64,000 nucleotides of DNA from Mesorhizobium sp. WSM4306 (GCF_007003975.1 NZ_VFTC01000013.1:62001-126000); one strand, 5' to 3'; positions 11,438 through 21,204 are shown, counted from the first letter of the stretch. The notes: a model not told the origin generated them from the letters alone. Program-made: numbers and translations.

Positions 11438-12436
11438 TCAGTTCGTCTTGGTCTCGCCGGGCCGGTACAGGATATCGGCGGCTTTCAGCTTGCCTTTGGC
11501 CAGGCGGCCGTCGCGCTCCAGCACGGCGACCCAGAAATCGATGTCGCGGTCGGTCGCCTGCGCACCTTCACGCAAGCCAAAGCCGGTCCAGTAGCGGGCG
11601 AGATCGCCGTTTTCGCCGCGCTTGTTCAAGATGTTGGCCACCACCTTGCGGGCTTCGTCCGGATTCTGGCGCGACCAGTCTGAAGCGCGCGCCGACTGTT
11701 CGACGAAGTTGCGCGCCGCATCCGGATTGGCGGCAATGAAGTCGCGCCTGAGCACGACGAAGCCGCCGGCGAGTTCGCCCAGCACATCGGTGTCGTCGAA
11801 CACGCCGCGCACGCCGCCATTGGCGACCAGCGCGCCGGCGAAGGTCGCCTGCCAGTAGCCGAGGCCGGCTATATCAACCTGGCGCGAGCGCAAGGTCTGT
11901 TCCAGCTGCGGGCCGGGCACGACGACGAGGTTGGCGGCATCCGGCGGCAGGCCGACGCTGTGCAGGGCTTCGCGCACCGTATAGTCGAGATGGGCGCCGA
12001 GCGTGTTGACCGAGATGGTCTTGCCGGCGATGTCGGCGATCGATTTGATCGGGCTGTCTTCCAGCACGTAGAAGACGCTCTTCACATCCTTGTTGATGCC
12101 GTTGCTCGGATAGGCGGCGACGAAGTCATTGCCGCCCGAGATCGAGTTGATCACCGCCGCGGTGGCGGCCGAGCCGATGTCGACGCTGCCGGACGACAGC
12201 GCAAACAGCGATTCCGGTCCGCCCGAGGCATAGCCGACATTTTCCAGCTCGACGCCGAGCCCCCTGTAGTAGCCGAGCTCGGCGGCCAGCTCATGCGGCG
12301 AGATGCTGCCGCGGCTGGCGAGATAGCGAAATTTCACCGGTACGGTTTCGGCAAAAGCCAGGCGCGGCAGGCCGGCAGCGATGAGGCCGGCGGCAAGCGG
12401 TGCGCCGGCAAGCAGGGAACGGCGGGTGATTTTCAT
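11438..12436 (-). CDS. ABC importer substrate-binding protein, aliphatic sulfonate type
   Basis: A 332-residue periplasmic binding protein. The N-terminus has a twin-arginine signal (TRRSLLAG followed by a hydrophobic stretch and cleavage near AFA-ET). The rest has the SsuA/NMT1 two-lobe fold pattern, including FRYLASRGSISPHELAAELGY and FALSSGSVDIGSAATAA. It delivers ligand to the adjacent permease. Association with a flavin monooxygenase and an FMN reductase points to organosulfur ligands, but a nitrate- or aromatic-type ligand cannot be ruled out by sequence. Confidence 0.85.
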   Translation of the reverse strand: MKITRRSLLAGAPLAAGLIAAGLPRLAFAETVPVKFRYLASRGSISPHELAAELGYYRGLGVELENVGYASGGPESLFALSSGSVDIGSAATAAVINSISGGNDFVAAYPSNGINKDVKSVFYVLEDSPIKSIADIAGKTISVNTLGAHLDYTVREALHSVGLPPDAANLVVVPGPQLEQTLRSRQVDIAGLGYWQATFAGALVANGGVRGVFDDTDVLGELAGGFVVLRRDFIAANPDAARNFVEQSARASDWSRQNPDEARKVVANILNKRGENGDLARYWTGFGLREGAQATDRDIDFWVAVLERDGRLAKGKLKAADILYRPGETKTN

Positions 12437-12475
12437 GATCCGGTCTTTCCTGAGTGGAGGGTGAGGGACGGGCTG

Positions 12476-13324
12476 CTAGTTGACTGGGTTGCTCCAGCGG
12501 CAGAGCCGCCGCTGCAGGGCGACCAGCGCCTGGTTGGCGATCAGGCCAAGCCCGGCGAGGATGACGATTGCCGCAAACATCAGCGGGATCTGGAAATTGT
12601 ATTGCGCGTTCATCACCTGGAAGCCGATGCCCTTGTTGGCGCCGATCATCTCGGAGGCGATCAGGAGCAGCAGCGCGGTGGTGGCGCTCAGCCGCAGGCC
12701 GACGAAGATCGACGGCACGGCGCCCGGCAGCACGACGCGGCGAAACACGGTGAGTCGGCTCGCGCCGTAGACGCGCGCCATTTCGAGCAGCTTGGGATCG
12801 ACTTCCTTGACGCCGCTGGTGGTGTTGAGCAGCAGCGGAAACAGTGTCGCCCAGAAGATGACGAAGATCTTCGAGGTTTCGCCAAGCCCCAAGAGCAAGA
12901 TGAACACGGGGTAGAGCGCCAGCGCCGACGTCTGCCGGAATACCTGCAGGATCGGATCGAGCGCGGTTTCGACCGGGCGCACCTGGCCCATGAACAGGCC
13001 GAGCGGGATGGCGACCGCCACCGCCGCGCCGAAGGCAATGCCGGCGCGTTGCAGGCTGATGGCGATGTCGCCGAGCAGGCTGCCACCGGCAAGCCCCTTC
13101 CAGAGCGCTGCGATGATCATGTCGAGCGGCGGCAGCACCGCCGCGTTGACCCAGCCGGCGCTGCTCGCCACCTGCCAGAGCGCCAGGAAACCGACAAGTA
13201 CACCGTAGCGCGACAGGAAGCGGACAGCCGCCCTGCCGCCGAGGCGCAGAAAGTCGTCGCCGAGCCCGCTTTCGCTGCGACTGGCGGGGATCGTGATCGG
13301 CCGATCGATGTGCTGCAATGTCAT
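12476..13324 (-). CDS. ABC importer permease, SsuC/TauC type
   Basis: A 282-residue inner-membrane protein with a cytoplasmic N-terminal tail and about six hydrophobic segments (for example VLVGFLALWQVASSAG and ATALLLLIASEMIG). The BPD_transp EAA-like loop reads LLEMARVYGASRLTVFRRVVLPGA split over residues around 180-205. It sits between the monooxygenase and the binding protein in the sulfonate-type operon and should form the channel with the SsuB-like ATPase. Confidence 0.88.
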   Translation of the reverse strand: MTLQHIDRPITIPASRSESGLGDDFLRLGGRAAVRFLSRYGVLVGFLALWQVASSAGWVNAAVLPPLDMIIAALWKGLAGGSLLGDIAISLQRAGIAFGAAVAVAIPLGLFMGQVRPVETALDPILQVFRQTSALALYPVFILLLGLGETSKIFVIFWATLFPLLLNTTSGVKEVDPKLLEMARVYGASRLTVFRRVVLPGAVPSIFVGLRLSATTALLLLIASEMIGANKGIGFQVMNAQYNFQIPLMFAAIVILAGLGLIANQALVALQRRLCRWSNPVN

Positions 13325-13349
13325 CGCGTCATCCCTTCAGCTACGAGGA

Positions 13350-14726
13350 TCATTCGGCGGCAAGGACGGTCGAGCGGGCGACGGTCCACGGATTTTCCGG
13401 CCGCCTGAGCCCAAGATTCTCGCGCAGTGTGCGGCCTTCATAAGCGGTGCGGAAAAGACCGCGCCGTTGCAGTTCGGGAATGACCAGGTCGACGAAATCG
13501 TCGAGCGCGCCGGGCAGCCAGGGCGGAAGGATGTTGAAGCCGTCTGCCGCCTCGCTGGTGAACCATTCCTCCAACTGGTCAGCGACCTGCGTGACGCTGC
13601 CGACGATTGTGTAATGGCCGCGCGCGGTCGCCACCCATTGATAGAGCTGGCGGATGGTGAAGTTGTGCTCGTCGGCAATCTGCCGGATCAGCGCCTGGCG
13701 GCTCTTCATGCCTTCGGTTTCCTTGCTCGGCGGCAGCGGGCCGTCGAGCGGGTAGCCACGGATGTCGAGCGTCTGGCCGGCAAGCCCGTTGAGCAGCGCA
13801 ACACCGTCCTCGGGCAGGATGAGGTCGTTGAGCTGCTGGTATTTGGCACGGGCTTCTTCCTCCGTGCGGCCGACGAAGGGCGCAACGCCCGGCATGATCA
13901 GCACCTGGTCGGGGTCGCGGCCGACTTCCGCCACGCGCGCCTTGATGTCGCGGTAGAATTCCTGCGCCGTCTCGAGCTTCTGATGGGCGGTGAAGATGAC
14001 TTCGGCCGAGTGCGCGGCAAGCCCGCGTCCGTCTTCGGACTGCCCGGCTTGTACGACAACCGGATGTCCCTGCACCGGGCGCGGCACGTTGAGCGGACCC
14101 TTGACGCTGAAGTGCTCGCCCTTGTGGTCGATGTCGTGCAACTTGTCCTTGTCGTAGAAGCGGCCCGACTGCTTGTCGCGGATGAAGGCGTCGTCCTCCC
14201 AACTGTCCCACAGCGCCTTGACCGTCTCGACATGCTCATGCGCCCGCGCATAGCGCTCGGCGTGGTTGGGCTGGACGTCGCGGTTGAAATTGCGCGCGGT
14301 TTCGTCGCCGGCCGAGGTCACCACGTTCCAGCCGGCGCGGCCGTTCGACAACAGGTCGAGCGAAGCGAATTTGCGCGCCAGCGTATAGGGCTCCTCATAG
14401 GTGGTGGAGGCCGTGGCGATGAAGCCGAGATGCGTGGTCAACGGCGCCAGCGCCGCAAACAGCGTCACCGGCTCGAAGCCGGCGATCTTGGCATTGCCGC
14501 CTTCGCGGGCGCCAAGACCGACGGTTAGATTGTCGGCCAGGAAATAGGCGTCGAACAGGCCGCGCTCGGCGGTCAGCGCCAGCTGTTTGTGGAACTCGAA
14601 ATTGGTGGCGCCGTCGGCCGGCGCATCGGGATGGCGCCAGGCGGCAATATGCTGCCCGCCTCCGGGCAGGAAGGCACCGAGCTTGATCTGCCGCGGCTTG
14701 CTATCGAACGTGCTGGCTCGGGTCAT
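13350..14726 (-). CDS. FMN-dependent monooxygenase, NtaA/SnaA/DszA family
   Basis: A 458-residue luciferase-like (LLM class) monooxygenase of the long NtaA/SnaA/DszA type. Family marks are LGAFLPGGGQHIAAWRHP near the start, NGRAGWNVVTS and RYARAHEHVE. These enzymes use FMNH2 and O2 to oxidise sulfur- or nitrogen-containing substrates. The reduced flavin would come from the FMN reductase encoded 50 bases upstream in the same operon, and the substrate from the downstream ABC importer. The set resembles sulfonate or sulfone desulfurisation systems; the exact substrate is unknown. Confidence 0.85.
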   Translation of the reverse strand: MTRASTFDSKPRQIKLGAFLPGGGQHIAAWRHPDAPADGATNFEFHKQLALTAERGLFDAYFLADNLTVGLGAREGGNAKIAGFEPVTLFAALAPLTTHLGFIATASTTYEEPYTLARKFASLDLLSNGRAGWNVVTSAGDETARNFNRDVQPNHAERYARAHEHVETVKALWDSWEDDAFIRDKQSGRFYDKDKLHDIDHKGEHFSVKGPLNVPRPVQGHPVVVQAGQSEDGRGLAAHSAEVIFTAHQKLETAQEFYRDIKARVAEVGRDPDQVLIMPGVAPFVGRTEEEARAKYQQLNDLILPEDGVALLNGLAGQTLDIRGYPLDGPLPPSKETEGMKSRQALIRQIADEHNFTIRQLYQWVATARGHYTIVGSVTQVADQLEEWFTSEAADGFNILPPWLPGALDDFVDLVIPELQRRGLFRTAYEGRTLRENLGLRRPENPWTVARSTVLAAE

Positions 14727-14776
14727 TGCAGGCGTCCTTCTGGTCTAAATTGGAAGGGATGTTGCGTTGCTGATCT

Positions 14777-15334
14777 TCAGGCGGCACGAACGACGCTGTA
14801 GGGCACGCCGGCCACGCGGCATGCCTCGGCCACCGCCTGCCGTGCTCGCGCCCGGACGGCTTCGGATACCAGCACGCCATTGGCGAAATCCTTGTCCGAG
14901 GCGTAGATCGCGGTCGGCAAGGTCTGCGCTTCGAAGAAGCCGAACAGCGGCCGCAACTGATGTTCGACGACCAGCGAATGCCGCTCGCCGCCGCCGGTCG
15001 CCGCGAGGATGACCGGCTTGCCGCGCAGCGATGACGGGTCGAGCAGGTCGAAGAAATGCTTGAACAGCCCGGTATAGCTGCCTTTGAAGGTCGGCGAGCC
15101 GACCACCAGCACATCGGCGCCCAGCAGCTGGTCGACAATGGCGCGGGCCGTAGGATCGAGATCGTCAAGTTTCTTGGCGAGCGGAAAGGACGGGCCGAGA
15201 TCCTCGATGTCGAAAACGCTTAAAGCAGCACCTGCACGGCTCGCCACTTCACCGGCGATGTGGCTGACGAAAGCCTTGGTCTTGGACGGACGGGTCAGGT
15301 TGCCAGACAACCCCACCACCAGCTTTCTCGACAT
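14777..15334 (-). CDS. NAD(P)H-dependent FMN reductase (MsuE/SsuE-like)
   Basis: A 185-residue flavodoxin-like reductase. Key pieces are the phosphate-binding loop GLSGNLTRPSKTKAF near the N-terminus, the VVGSPTFKGSYTGLFKHFFD segment that contacts FMN, and LAATGGGERHSLVVEHQLRP. Length and motifs fit the MsuE group that supplies FMNH2 to two-component monooxygenases. It is the first gene of the sulfur operon; the 325-base gap upstream separates it from a divergent luciferase-like gene and should hold both promoters. Confidence 0.88.
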   Translation of the reverse strand: MSRKLVVGLSGNLTRPSKTKAFVSHIAGEVASRAGAALSVFDIEDLGPSFPLAKKLDDLDPTARAIVDQLLGADVLVVGSPTFKGSYTGLFKHFFDLLDPSSLRGKPVILAATGGGERHSLVVEHQLRPLFGFFEAQTLPTAIYASDKDFANGVLVSEAVRARARQAVAEACRVAGVPYSVVRAA

Positions 15335-15659
15335 TTTTGCGGCTCCTTACACGATGGTATGTGCATTAAGGCTACCGATTTTGTAGAATTAAATGAGCGA
15401 GAAGATTTCAAAACCAGCCCGTCAAGCGAATGGAGTTTGCGGCACATCGCCTTTCCTTGGTTCATTTGGACCAAAAGCGACGCGGCAGATGCCGGTTCGA
15501 TATCCGCTGGCTCTGACAAATAGACAATCCTGGTGCTTTGATGGGTATCGTCGCGAAACCGTCAAGGGTCGGCGCCATTGACACTGAGTTGCGTCAGATA
15601 CGATTGAACCCAATCGGACGGGCGACGAAGTAGGAACCTGCAATGAACAGGATGCACGC
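15335..15659. promoter_or_regulatory. Divergent intergenic region between FMN reductase and LLM genes
   Basis: This 325-base stretch has no credible gene. It lies between divergent starts and must carry promoters for both units. I see no clear operator palindrome or leader hairpin. The segment is more A/T-rich than its neighbours around 15350-15400. Confidence 0.5.
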
Positions 15660-16679
15660 ATGAAGAAGATCGGCTTTCTTTCCTTCGGCCATTGGTCGCC
15701 CTCGTCGCAATCGCAGACGCGCTCGGCCGCCGATGCGCTTTTGCAGTCGATCGACCTGGCGGTGGCGGCCGAGGAGCTTGGCGCTGACGGCGCCTATTTC
15801 CGCGTGCATCATTTTGCCCGCCAGCTCGCGTCGCCCTATCCGCTTCTGGCCGCGGTCGGCGCCCGCACCAGCCGCATCGAGATCGGCACCGCCGTCATCG
15901 ACATGCGTTATGAAAATCCGTTGTATATGGCCGAGGATGCGGGTGCTGCCGACCTGATCGCCGGCGGCCGGCTGCAGCTCGGCATCAGCCGCGGCTCGCC
16001 GGAGCAGGTGATCGACGGCTGGCGCTACTTCGGCTACGTGCCGCAGGAAGGTCAGAGCGATGCCGACATGGCGCGCAACCATGCCGAAGTTTTCCTCAAC
16101 GTCCTGCGCGGCGAAGGCTTCGCGCAGCCCAATCCGCGGCCGATGTTTCCCAATCCGCCCGGAATGCTGCGCCTGGAACCGTTCTCGGCCGGCCTGCGCG
16201 ACAGGATCTGGTGGGGCGCCGCCACCAACGCCACCGCCGAATGGGCAGGCAAGCTCGGCATGAACCTGCAAAGCTCGACGCTGAAGTTTGACGAGAGCGG
16301 ACAGCCGCTCCACATCCAGCAGGCCGAACAGATCCGCGCCTTCCGCGCGGCGTGGAAGGAAGCCGGGCATGCGCGCGAGCCGCGCGTGTCGGTCAGCCGC
16401 AGCATCTTCGCTCTGGTCGATGACCGCGACCGCGCCTATTTCGGCGGCAACGACTCAGAGGACCATTTCGGCTATATCGAACCGGAGAAGCGCGCTGTCT
16501 TTGGTCGCACCTATGCGGCCGAGCCGGACGTGCTGGTCGAGCAACTGAGAGAGGACGAGGCGATCGCCGAGGCCGACACGCTGCTTCTGACCGTCCCCAA
16601 CCAGCTCGGTGTGGAGTACAACGCCCATGTCATCGAGGCGATCCTGAAGCACGTCGCGCCGGCTCTCGGCTGGCGCTGA
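15660..16679 (+). CDS. LLM class flavin-dependent oxidoreductase
   Basis: A 339-residue bacterial luciferase-like TIM-barrel protein. Signs are LAVAAEELGADGAYFRVHHF near residues 33-52, IEIGTAVIDMRYENPLYMAEDAG, and ISRGSPEQ. It belongs to the short LLM group, distinct from the long monooxygenase in the facing operon. Its location divergent from the sulfonate-type operon suggests a related oxidative role with FMN from MsuE, which is an inference. ATG 15660 is preceded by an AGGA-like site. Its 3' end faces the FAH gene across a hairpin at 16709-16741. Confidence 0.78.
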   Translation: MKKIGFLSFGHWSPSSQSQTRSAADALLQSIDLAVAAEELGADGAYFRVHHFARQLASPYPLLAAVGARTSRIEIGTAVIDMRYENPLYMAEDAGAADLIAGGRLQLGISRGSPEQVIDGWRYFGYVPQEGQSDADMARNHAEVFLNVLRGEGFAQPNPRPMFPNPPGMLRLEPFSAGLRDRIWWGAATNATAEWAGKLGMNLQSSTLKFDESGQPLHIQQAEQIRAFRAAWKEAGHAREPRVSVSRSIFALVDDRDRAYFGGNDSEDHFGYIEPEKRAVFGRTYAAEPDVLVEQLREDEAIAEADTLLLTVPNQLGVEYNAHVIEAILKHVAPALGWR

Positions 16680-16708
16680 CAGCCAATAGCCGTTGTTCAA
16701 GCAAATAC

Positions 16709-16741
16709 GGCCGGGCTGTCATTAGCGATGACTGCCCGGCC
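16709..16741. terminator. Hairpin between convergent genes, likely bidirectional terminator
   Basis: Eight-bp perfect stem GGCCGGGC/GCCCGGCC (16709-16716 with 16734-16741) extended by an inner GTCA/TGAC stem. It lies between the stops at 16679 and 16766. There is no long T-run, so termination strength is uncertain. Confidence 0.55.
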
Positions 16742-16765
16742 GATAGCACCTGAGAGATGACGCTG

Positions 16766-17611
16766 TTACGCGTCGGCCTTGAAGGTCTGCTTCTGCTGGC
16801 CGAGCCCTTCGATGCCGAGCTCCACCACGTCGCCCGCCTTCAGGAACACCGGCGGCTTCATGCCGAGGCCGACGCCTGGCGGCGTGCCGGTGGAGATGAT
16901 GTCGCCGGGGTGCAGCGACATGAACTGGCTGAGATAGGAGACGAGATAGGCGACGCCGTAGACCATGGTCTTGGTCGAGCCGTTCTGCATGGTCTTGCCG
17001 TTGACCGTCAGCCACATTTTCAGGTTCTGCGGATCGGCCACCTCGTCCTTGGTGACCAGCCACGGGCCGGTCGGGCCGAACGTGTCGCAGCTCTTGCCCT
17101 TGGTCCACTGGCCCTGGCGCTCGGCCTGGAAGGCGCGCTCGGACACGTCATGCGCGACGGCATAGCCAGCGACATAGTCCAGGGCGTCGGCCTCGCTGAC
17201 ATATTTCGCCGTTTTGCCGATGATCACGGCGAGCTCGACCTCCCAGTCGGTCTTTTCCGAGCCGCGCGGGATCAGCACGTCGTCGTCCGGGCCGACAATG
17301 GCCGAGCTGGCCTTCATGAAGATGATCGGCTCAGGCGGCACGGTGGCGCCGGTTTCGGCGGCATGGTCGGAATAATTCAGCCCGATGCAGATGAATTTGC
17401 CGGTGCCGGCAACGCAGGCGCCGAGCCGCGGCTTGCCGGACACCGCCGGCAGCGACTTCGGATCGAGCTTCGACAATGTCTCGAGCGATGCCGGATCGAG
17501 CGCCTTGCCGGCAATGTCGGAGACATGACCTGAAAGATCGCGGATCGTTCCATCCGCATCGAGCAGACCGGGGCGTTCATTCCCTATCTCGCCATAGCGC
17601 AGCAGTTTCAT
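16766..17611 (-). CDS. Fumarylacetoacetate hydrolase-family protein (2,4-diketo-3-deoxy-L-fuconate hydrolase-like)
   Basis: A 281-residue FAH-fold metal enzyme. The metal-binding acidic residues lie in the pattern DWEVELAVIIGK (E..E and later D), with FICIGLNYSDHAAETG before it and STGTPPGVG near the end. It cleaves C-C bonds of beta-diketo acids. Its length and the SDR just upstream fit the last two steps of non-phosphorylative L-fucose or L-rhamnose oxidation, giving pyruvate and lactate. ATG 17611 is chosen since TTGGAGAGCAAG precedes it. Other sugar-acid hydrolases of this family remain possible. Confidence 0.75.
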   Translation of the reverse strand: MKLLRYGEIGNERPGLLDADGTIRDLSGHVSDIAGKALDPASLETLSKLDPKSLPAVSGKPRLGACVAGTGKFICIGLNYSDHAAETGATVPPEPIIFMKASSAIVGPDDDVLIPRGSEKTDWEVELAVIIGKTAKYVSEADALDYVAGYAVAHDVSERAFQAERQGQWTKGKSCDTFGPTGPWLVTKDEVADPQNLKMWLTVNGKTMQNGSTKTMVYGVAYLVSYLSQFMSLHPGDIISTGTPPGVGLGMKPPVFLKAGDVVELGIEGLGQQKQTFKADA

Positions 17612-17763
17612 CTTGCTCTCCAAAATTGCGGCCCAAGGCCGCTTTCAAACTCATTCTGCCAAAGCGACGAGGGACTGGGCGGACTCTGGCTATCGGATCC
17701 GACCTTGGGCAAGCCGGACTTTAGGACTGGTCGACCCACGGACCTCCGGATCGGGAATATTGC

Positions 17764-18495
17764 TCAGATCGACCAGCCGCCGTCGATATTGTAGGCCTGC
17801 CCCGACGTGTAGGTGGCGCCGGCGAGATAGACGGCGAGGTCGGCGATTTCCTCGGGCGTGCCGAGGCGGCCCATCGGCTGGCGGGCGATGAAGGCGGCCC
17901 GCGCCGCGTCATAATCGCCCTGCGCATGCATGCGGTCCTGCAGCGACGGGCTTTCGACCGTGCCGGGGCAGATGGCGTTGCAGCGAATGCCCTTGGAGAC
18001 ATAGTCGGCGGCGACCGCCTTGGTGAGGCCGATGACAGCCGCTTTGGTGACGCCATAGGCGAAGCGATTGGGCACGCCCTTGCCGGCGCCGGCAACCGAA
18101 GACATGTTGATGATCGAACCGTCGCCGCGCTCCAGCATGCCGGGCAGCACAGCCCGAATGGTGCGGATCATGGCGCGGACATTGAGGTTGAAGGCGAAAT
18201 CGAGATCGGCATCCTTCATCTCGAGGATCGAGCCGGAATGGACGAAGCCGGCGCAGTTGAACAGCACGTCGACGCGGCCGATTTCGGCGAAGCCCGCTGA
18301 CACCGCCTCGTCGTTGAGAACATCGAGCTTGCGTGTCTTGATATCAGAGGTTTTGGCGAGCTCGGCCAGCAGCGTCTCATTGATGTCGGTGGCGTGAACG
18401 ACGGCGCCTGCCTTGGCGAAGGCCAGCGCACTCGCTCTGCCGATGCCTTGCGCCGCCGCCGTGACGACAACAACCTTGCCTGTCAGATCCGCCAT
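17764..18495 (-). CDS. SDR oxidoreductase (2-keto-3-deoxy-L-fuconate dehydrogenase-like)
   Basis: A 243-residue classical SDR: TAAAQGIGRA glycine motif near residues 12-21, NCAG, Ser in NMSSVAG, and YxxxK in FAYGVTKAAV; it ends WSI. The pattern NAICPGTVESPSLQDR is typical of the 2-keto-3-deoxy-L-fuconate and human DHRS6-like group. It shares a strand with the FAH hydrolase 152 bases downstream, which would take its diketo product. No fuconate dehydratase, sugar dehydrogenase or transporter is seen in the window, so the pathway is only partly encoded here. Confidence 0.78.
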   Translation of the reverse strand: MADLTGKVVVVTAAAQGIGRASALAFAKAGAVVHATDINETLLAELAKTSDIKTRKLDVLNDEAVSAGFAEIGRVDVLFNCAGFVHSGSILEMKDADLDFAFNLNVRAMIRTIRAVLPGMLERGDGSIINMSSVAGAGKGVPNRFAYGVTKAAVIGLTKAVAADYVSKGIRCNAICPGTVESPSLQDRMHAQGDYDAARAAFIARQPMGRLGTPEEIADLAVYLAGATYTSGQAYNIDGGWSI

Positions 18496-18770
18496 GCATT
18501 TCTCCTCGCCCCTGTCGGGCCGCTTCTAAGGGTTCAGCCGGATTTATCGGCGGCTGACCGAGACGTCATGTGCCAGCGGAGCGGCATTATGCAGCCTGCG
18601 CCTCAGTCAGATCACGGATAAAATGTTTTTTCTCGTTAAAGAACACAGATCCGGGCGTCAAGCCCGAGCGCGATCACCTTCGCGCCCGCATCTATGCAAC
18701 AACATGTGTGACAACCGGGCAACCAGCCGCATCGCCGGGGTTCGTTCAGACACGACACGCATCAGCGAAA

Positions 18771-21143
18771 TTAGTCGCCGTAAGGCACCCACACGTTCTT
18801 GACCTCGATGGCCCGGCGCAGCAAGGCGTCGCCGGCGGCCTCATCGGACGCCCAGTCGAGGCTGCGGCCGTTGCCGGTCCAGACGCGCTTGAGATTGCCG
18901 ATGGAGTCGGCCTCCGCCTTGGCGCAGGTGTCGGCATCCGCGAACAGCCAGAGCCCGTCGACATCGTCATGCTTGGCCAGCACGCCGGTCAATTCCGCCG
19001 TGCGGCCGGTGACGATGTTGATGGCGCCGGCCGGAAAATCGGAATATTCGATCACCTGGTAGAGATCGGTGGCGAGCAGCGGGTATTTTTCCGACGGCAC
19101 GGCGACCACGGTGTTGCCCATGGCAAGGGCCGGCGCCACCAGCGAGATAAATCCGAGCAGCGGCACGCTGTCTGGTGCGACGATGCCGACGACGCCGACC
19201 GGCTCATGCAAGGCAAGCGTGACCGCGCGCGCCGGCGGCTGATGCACCCTGCCCTCGAACTTGTCGGCCAGACCGGCATAGAGGAACAGGCGCTCGATCG
19301 ACTGTTCGACTTCTTCCCGGGCGGCCTTGGCGTTGGCGCCGGTGAGTTCGGTGAGGCGCGCGGCGAATTCGCCAGCGCGGCCGGACAGATTTTCGGCGAG
19401 ATAATAGAGCACCTGGGAACGGTTGTAGGCGGTCGCCTCCGGCCAGGCCTTGCAGGCGCGGGCGGCCGCGACGGCATCACGGATATCCTTGCGGCTGCCG
19501 AGACCGACTTCGCCGGCAAGCTTGCCCTTGGCGGTGGCGACGGCCAGTGAGTAATTGCCATCGGGCCGGACCTGCTTGCCGCCGATGAACAGCTTTGCGG
19601 TACGATCGATGGCTCCGCCATCCGCCTGCTCAACCGGCTGTGCCGAAGACGTCGCGGGCTTGATGACAGGGCCAAGCGGCAGTTTTGCCGCGAGATATTC
19701 GAACATGCCCTCGCGCCCGCCTTCGCGGCCAAAGCCGCTTTCGCGGTAGCCGCCGAAGCCGCAGGCGGCGTCGAACATGTTGGTGCCGTTGACCCAGACG
19801 ACGCCGGCCTTCAGCTGCGGCGCGACATGCAGCGCGAGGTTGATGTTCTCGCTCCACACCGAGGCGGCCAGCCCATAGCGCGTGTTGTTGGCAAGCTCGA
19901 TCGCTTCCTCGGTGTTGCGGAAGGTCATGGTGGCTAGAACCGGGCCGAACACCTCTTCCTGCGCCAATATGTTAGCCGGCGAAACACCTGTAGCGAGTGT
20001 CGGCAGATGGAAATAGCCGGAAGACGGCAGTGCTGCATCCGGCTGCCAGCAGACGGCACCCTGTTTTGCGCCCTCGGCGACCAGGCCCTTGACGCGGTCG
20101 AGCTGTGTCAAATCGACCAGCGGGCCGATATCGGTGTTCTTGTCGAGCGGGCTGCCGACGCGCAGCCGGCTCATCCTGACCTTGACCTTGGCGATCAAGG
20201 CTTCCGCAATGCCTTCCTGCACCAGAAGCCGCGAGCCGGCGCAGCAGACCTGGCCCTGATTGAACCAGATGCCGTCGACCAGGCCTTCAACAGCGCTGTC
20301 GAGGTCGGCGTCCTCGAGGACGATGAAAGCCGACTTGCCGCCGAGCTCCAGCGATATCTTTTTCCCTGATCCCGCCGTGGCTTTCCTGATGATCTTGCCG
20401 ACCTCGGACGAGCCGGTGAAGGCGATCTTCTGGATACCGGGATGGTTGACGATCGCCACACCCGCTTCCGGTCCGCCCTGGACGATGTTGACGACGCCTT
20501 TCGGCACGCCGGCGCGCTCGCAGATCTCGGCGAACAGGATGGCGGTGAGCGGCGTGAACTCGGCCGGCTTCAGCACCACCGTACAGCCGGCGGCAAGCGC
20601 CGGCGCGATCTTCCAGGCCAGCATCAAGAGCGGAAAATTCCACGGAATGATCTGGCCGACGACGCCGACGCCCTTATGGCCGGGAAAATCCTTGTCCAGC
20701 GCCTGCGCCCAGCCGGCGTGGTGGATGAAATGGCGGATGGCCAGCGGCACGTCGATATCGCGGCTTTCGCGGATCGGCTTGCCGTTGTCGATTGTCTCCA
20801 GCACCGCGAACAGCCGCTGATGTCGCTGCATCGCGCGGCCGATGGCGTAGAGCACTTTGGCGCGCTGGTAGCCGGAGGACACCGACCATTTCGGCAGCGC
20901 CTTGGTGGCAGCGGCAACGGCAGCGTCAATATCGGCAGCGCCGGCATCCGACACCTTGGCCAGTAGTTTGCCGGAGGACGGTTCGCTGGTCTCGAAGGTC
21001 TTGCCGCCGGCTGCAGCCTTCCAGCCGCCGTCGATGAACAGCGCCTTGGAAAAATCGCGCGCCGCGAGCCACGCATCGGCCTCGTTGCGGGCCTCCGGCG
21101 CCGGGCCGTATTCCATGGCGTGATAGCGTTCGAGGATGTTCAT
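18771..21143 (-). CDS. ALDH16-type double aldehyde dehydrogenase
   Basis: A 790-residue protein with two aldehyde dehydrogenase domains. The first (about 35-510) is complete: the Rossmann region FTGSSEVGK, general base Glu266 (LELGGK) and catalytic Cys300 in NQGQVC. The second (about 530-790) keeps the fold landmarks PVGVVGIVAPDSVPLLG and GNTVVAVPSEKYPL but is shorter and lacks a recognisable catalytic Cys region. This is the ALDH16 plan, in which the C-terminal half is thought to be structural. It is encoded next to deoC and could oxidise acetaldehyde released by that aldolase to acetate. Confidence 0.88.
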   Translation of the reverse strand: MNILERYHAMEYGPAPEARNEADAWLAARDFSKALFIDGGWKAAAGGKTFETSEPSSGKLLAKVSDAGAADIDAAVAAATKALPKWSVSSGYQRAKVLYAIGRAMQRHQRLFAVLETIDNGKPIRESRDIDVPLAIRHFIHHAGWAQALDKDFPGHKGVGVVGQIIPWNFPLLMLAWKIAPALAAGCTVVLKPAEFTPLTAILFAEICERAGVPKGVVNIVQGGPEAGVAIVNHPGIQKIAFTGSSEVGKIIRKATAGSGKKISLELGGKSAFIVLEDADLDSAVEGLVDGIWFNQGQVCCAGSRLLVQEGIAEALIAKVKVRMSRLRVGSPLDKNTDIGPLVDLTQLDRVKGLVAEGAKQGAVCWQPDAALPSSGYFHLPTLATGVSPANILAQEEVFGPVLATMTFRNTEEAIELANNTRYGLAASVWSENINLALHVAPQLKAGVVWVNGTNMFDAACGFGGYRESGFGREGGREGMFEYLAAKLPLGPVIKPATSSAQPVEQADGGAIDRTAKLFIGGKQVRPDGNYSLAVATAKGKLAGEVGLGSRKDIRDAVAAARACKAWPEATAYNRSQVLYYLAENLSGRAGEFAARLTELTGANAKAAREEVEQSIERLFLYAGLADKFEGRVHQPPARAVTLALHEPVGVVGIVAPDSVPLLGFISLVAPALAMGNTVVAVPSEKYPLLATDLYQVIEYSDFPAGAINIVTGRTAELTGVLAKHDDVDGLWLFADADTCAKAEADSIGNLKRVWTGNGRSLDWASDEAAGDALLRRAIEVKNVWVPYGD

Positions 21144-21204
21144 GACACTCTCCAGATAATTGTCTCGGAAGGCATTCCTTCGCGATTGAACCCTGCTCCG
21201 AACC

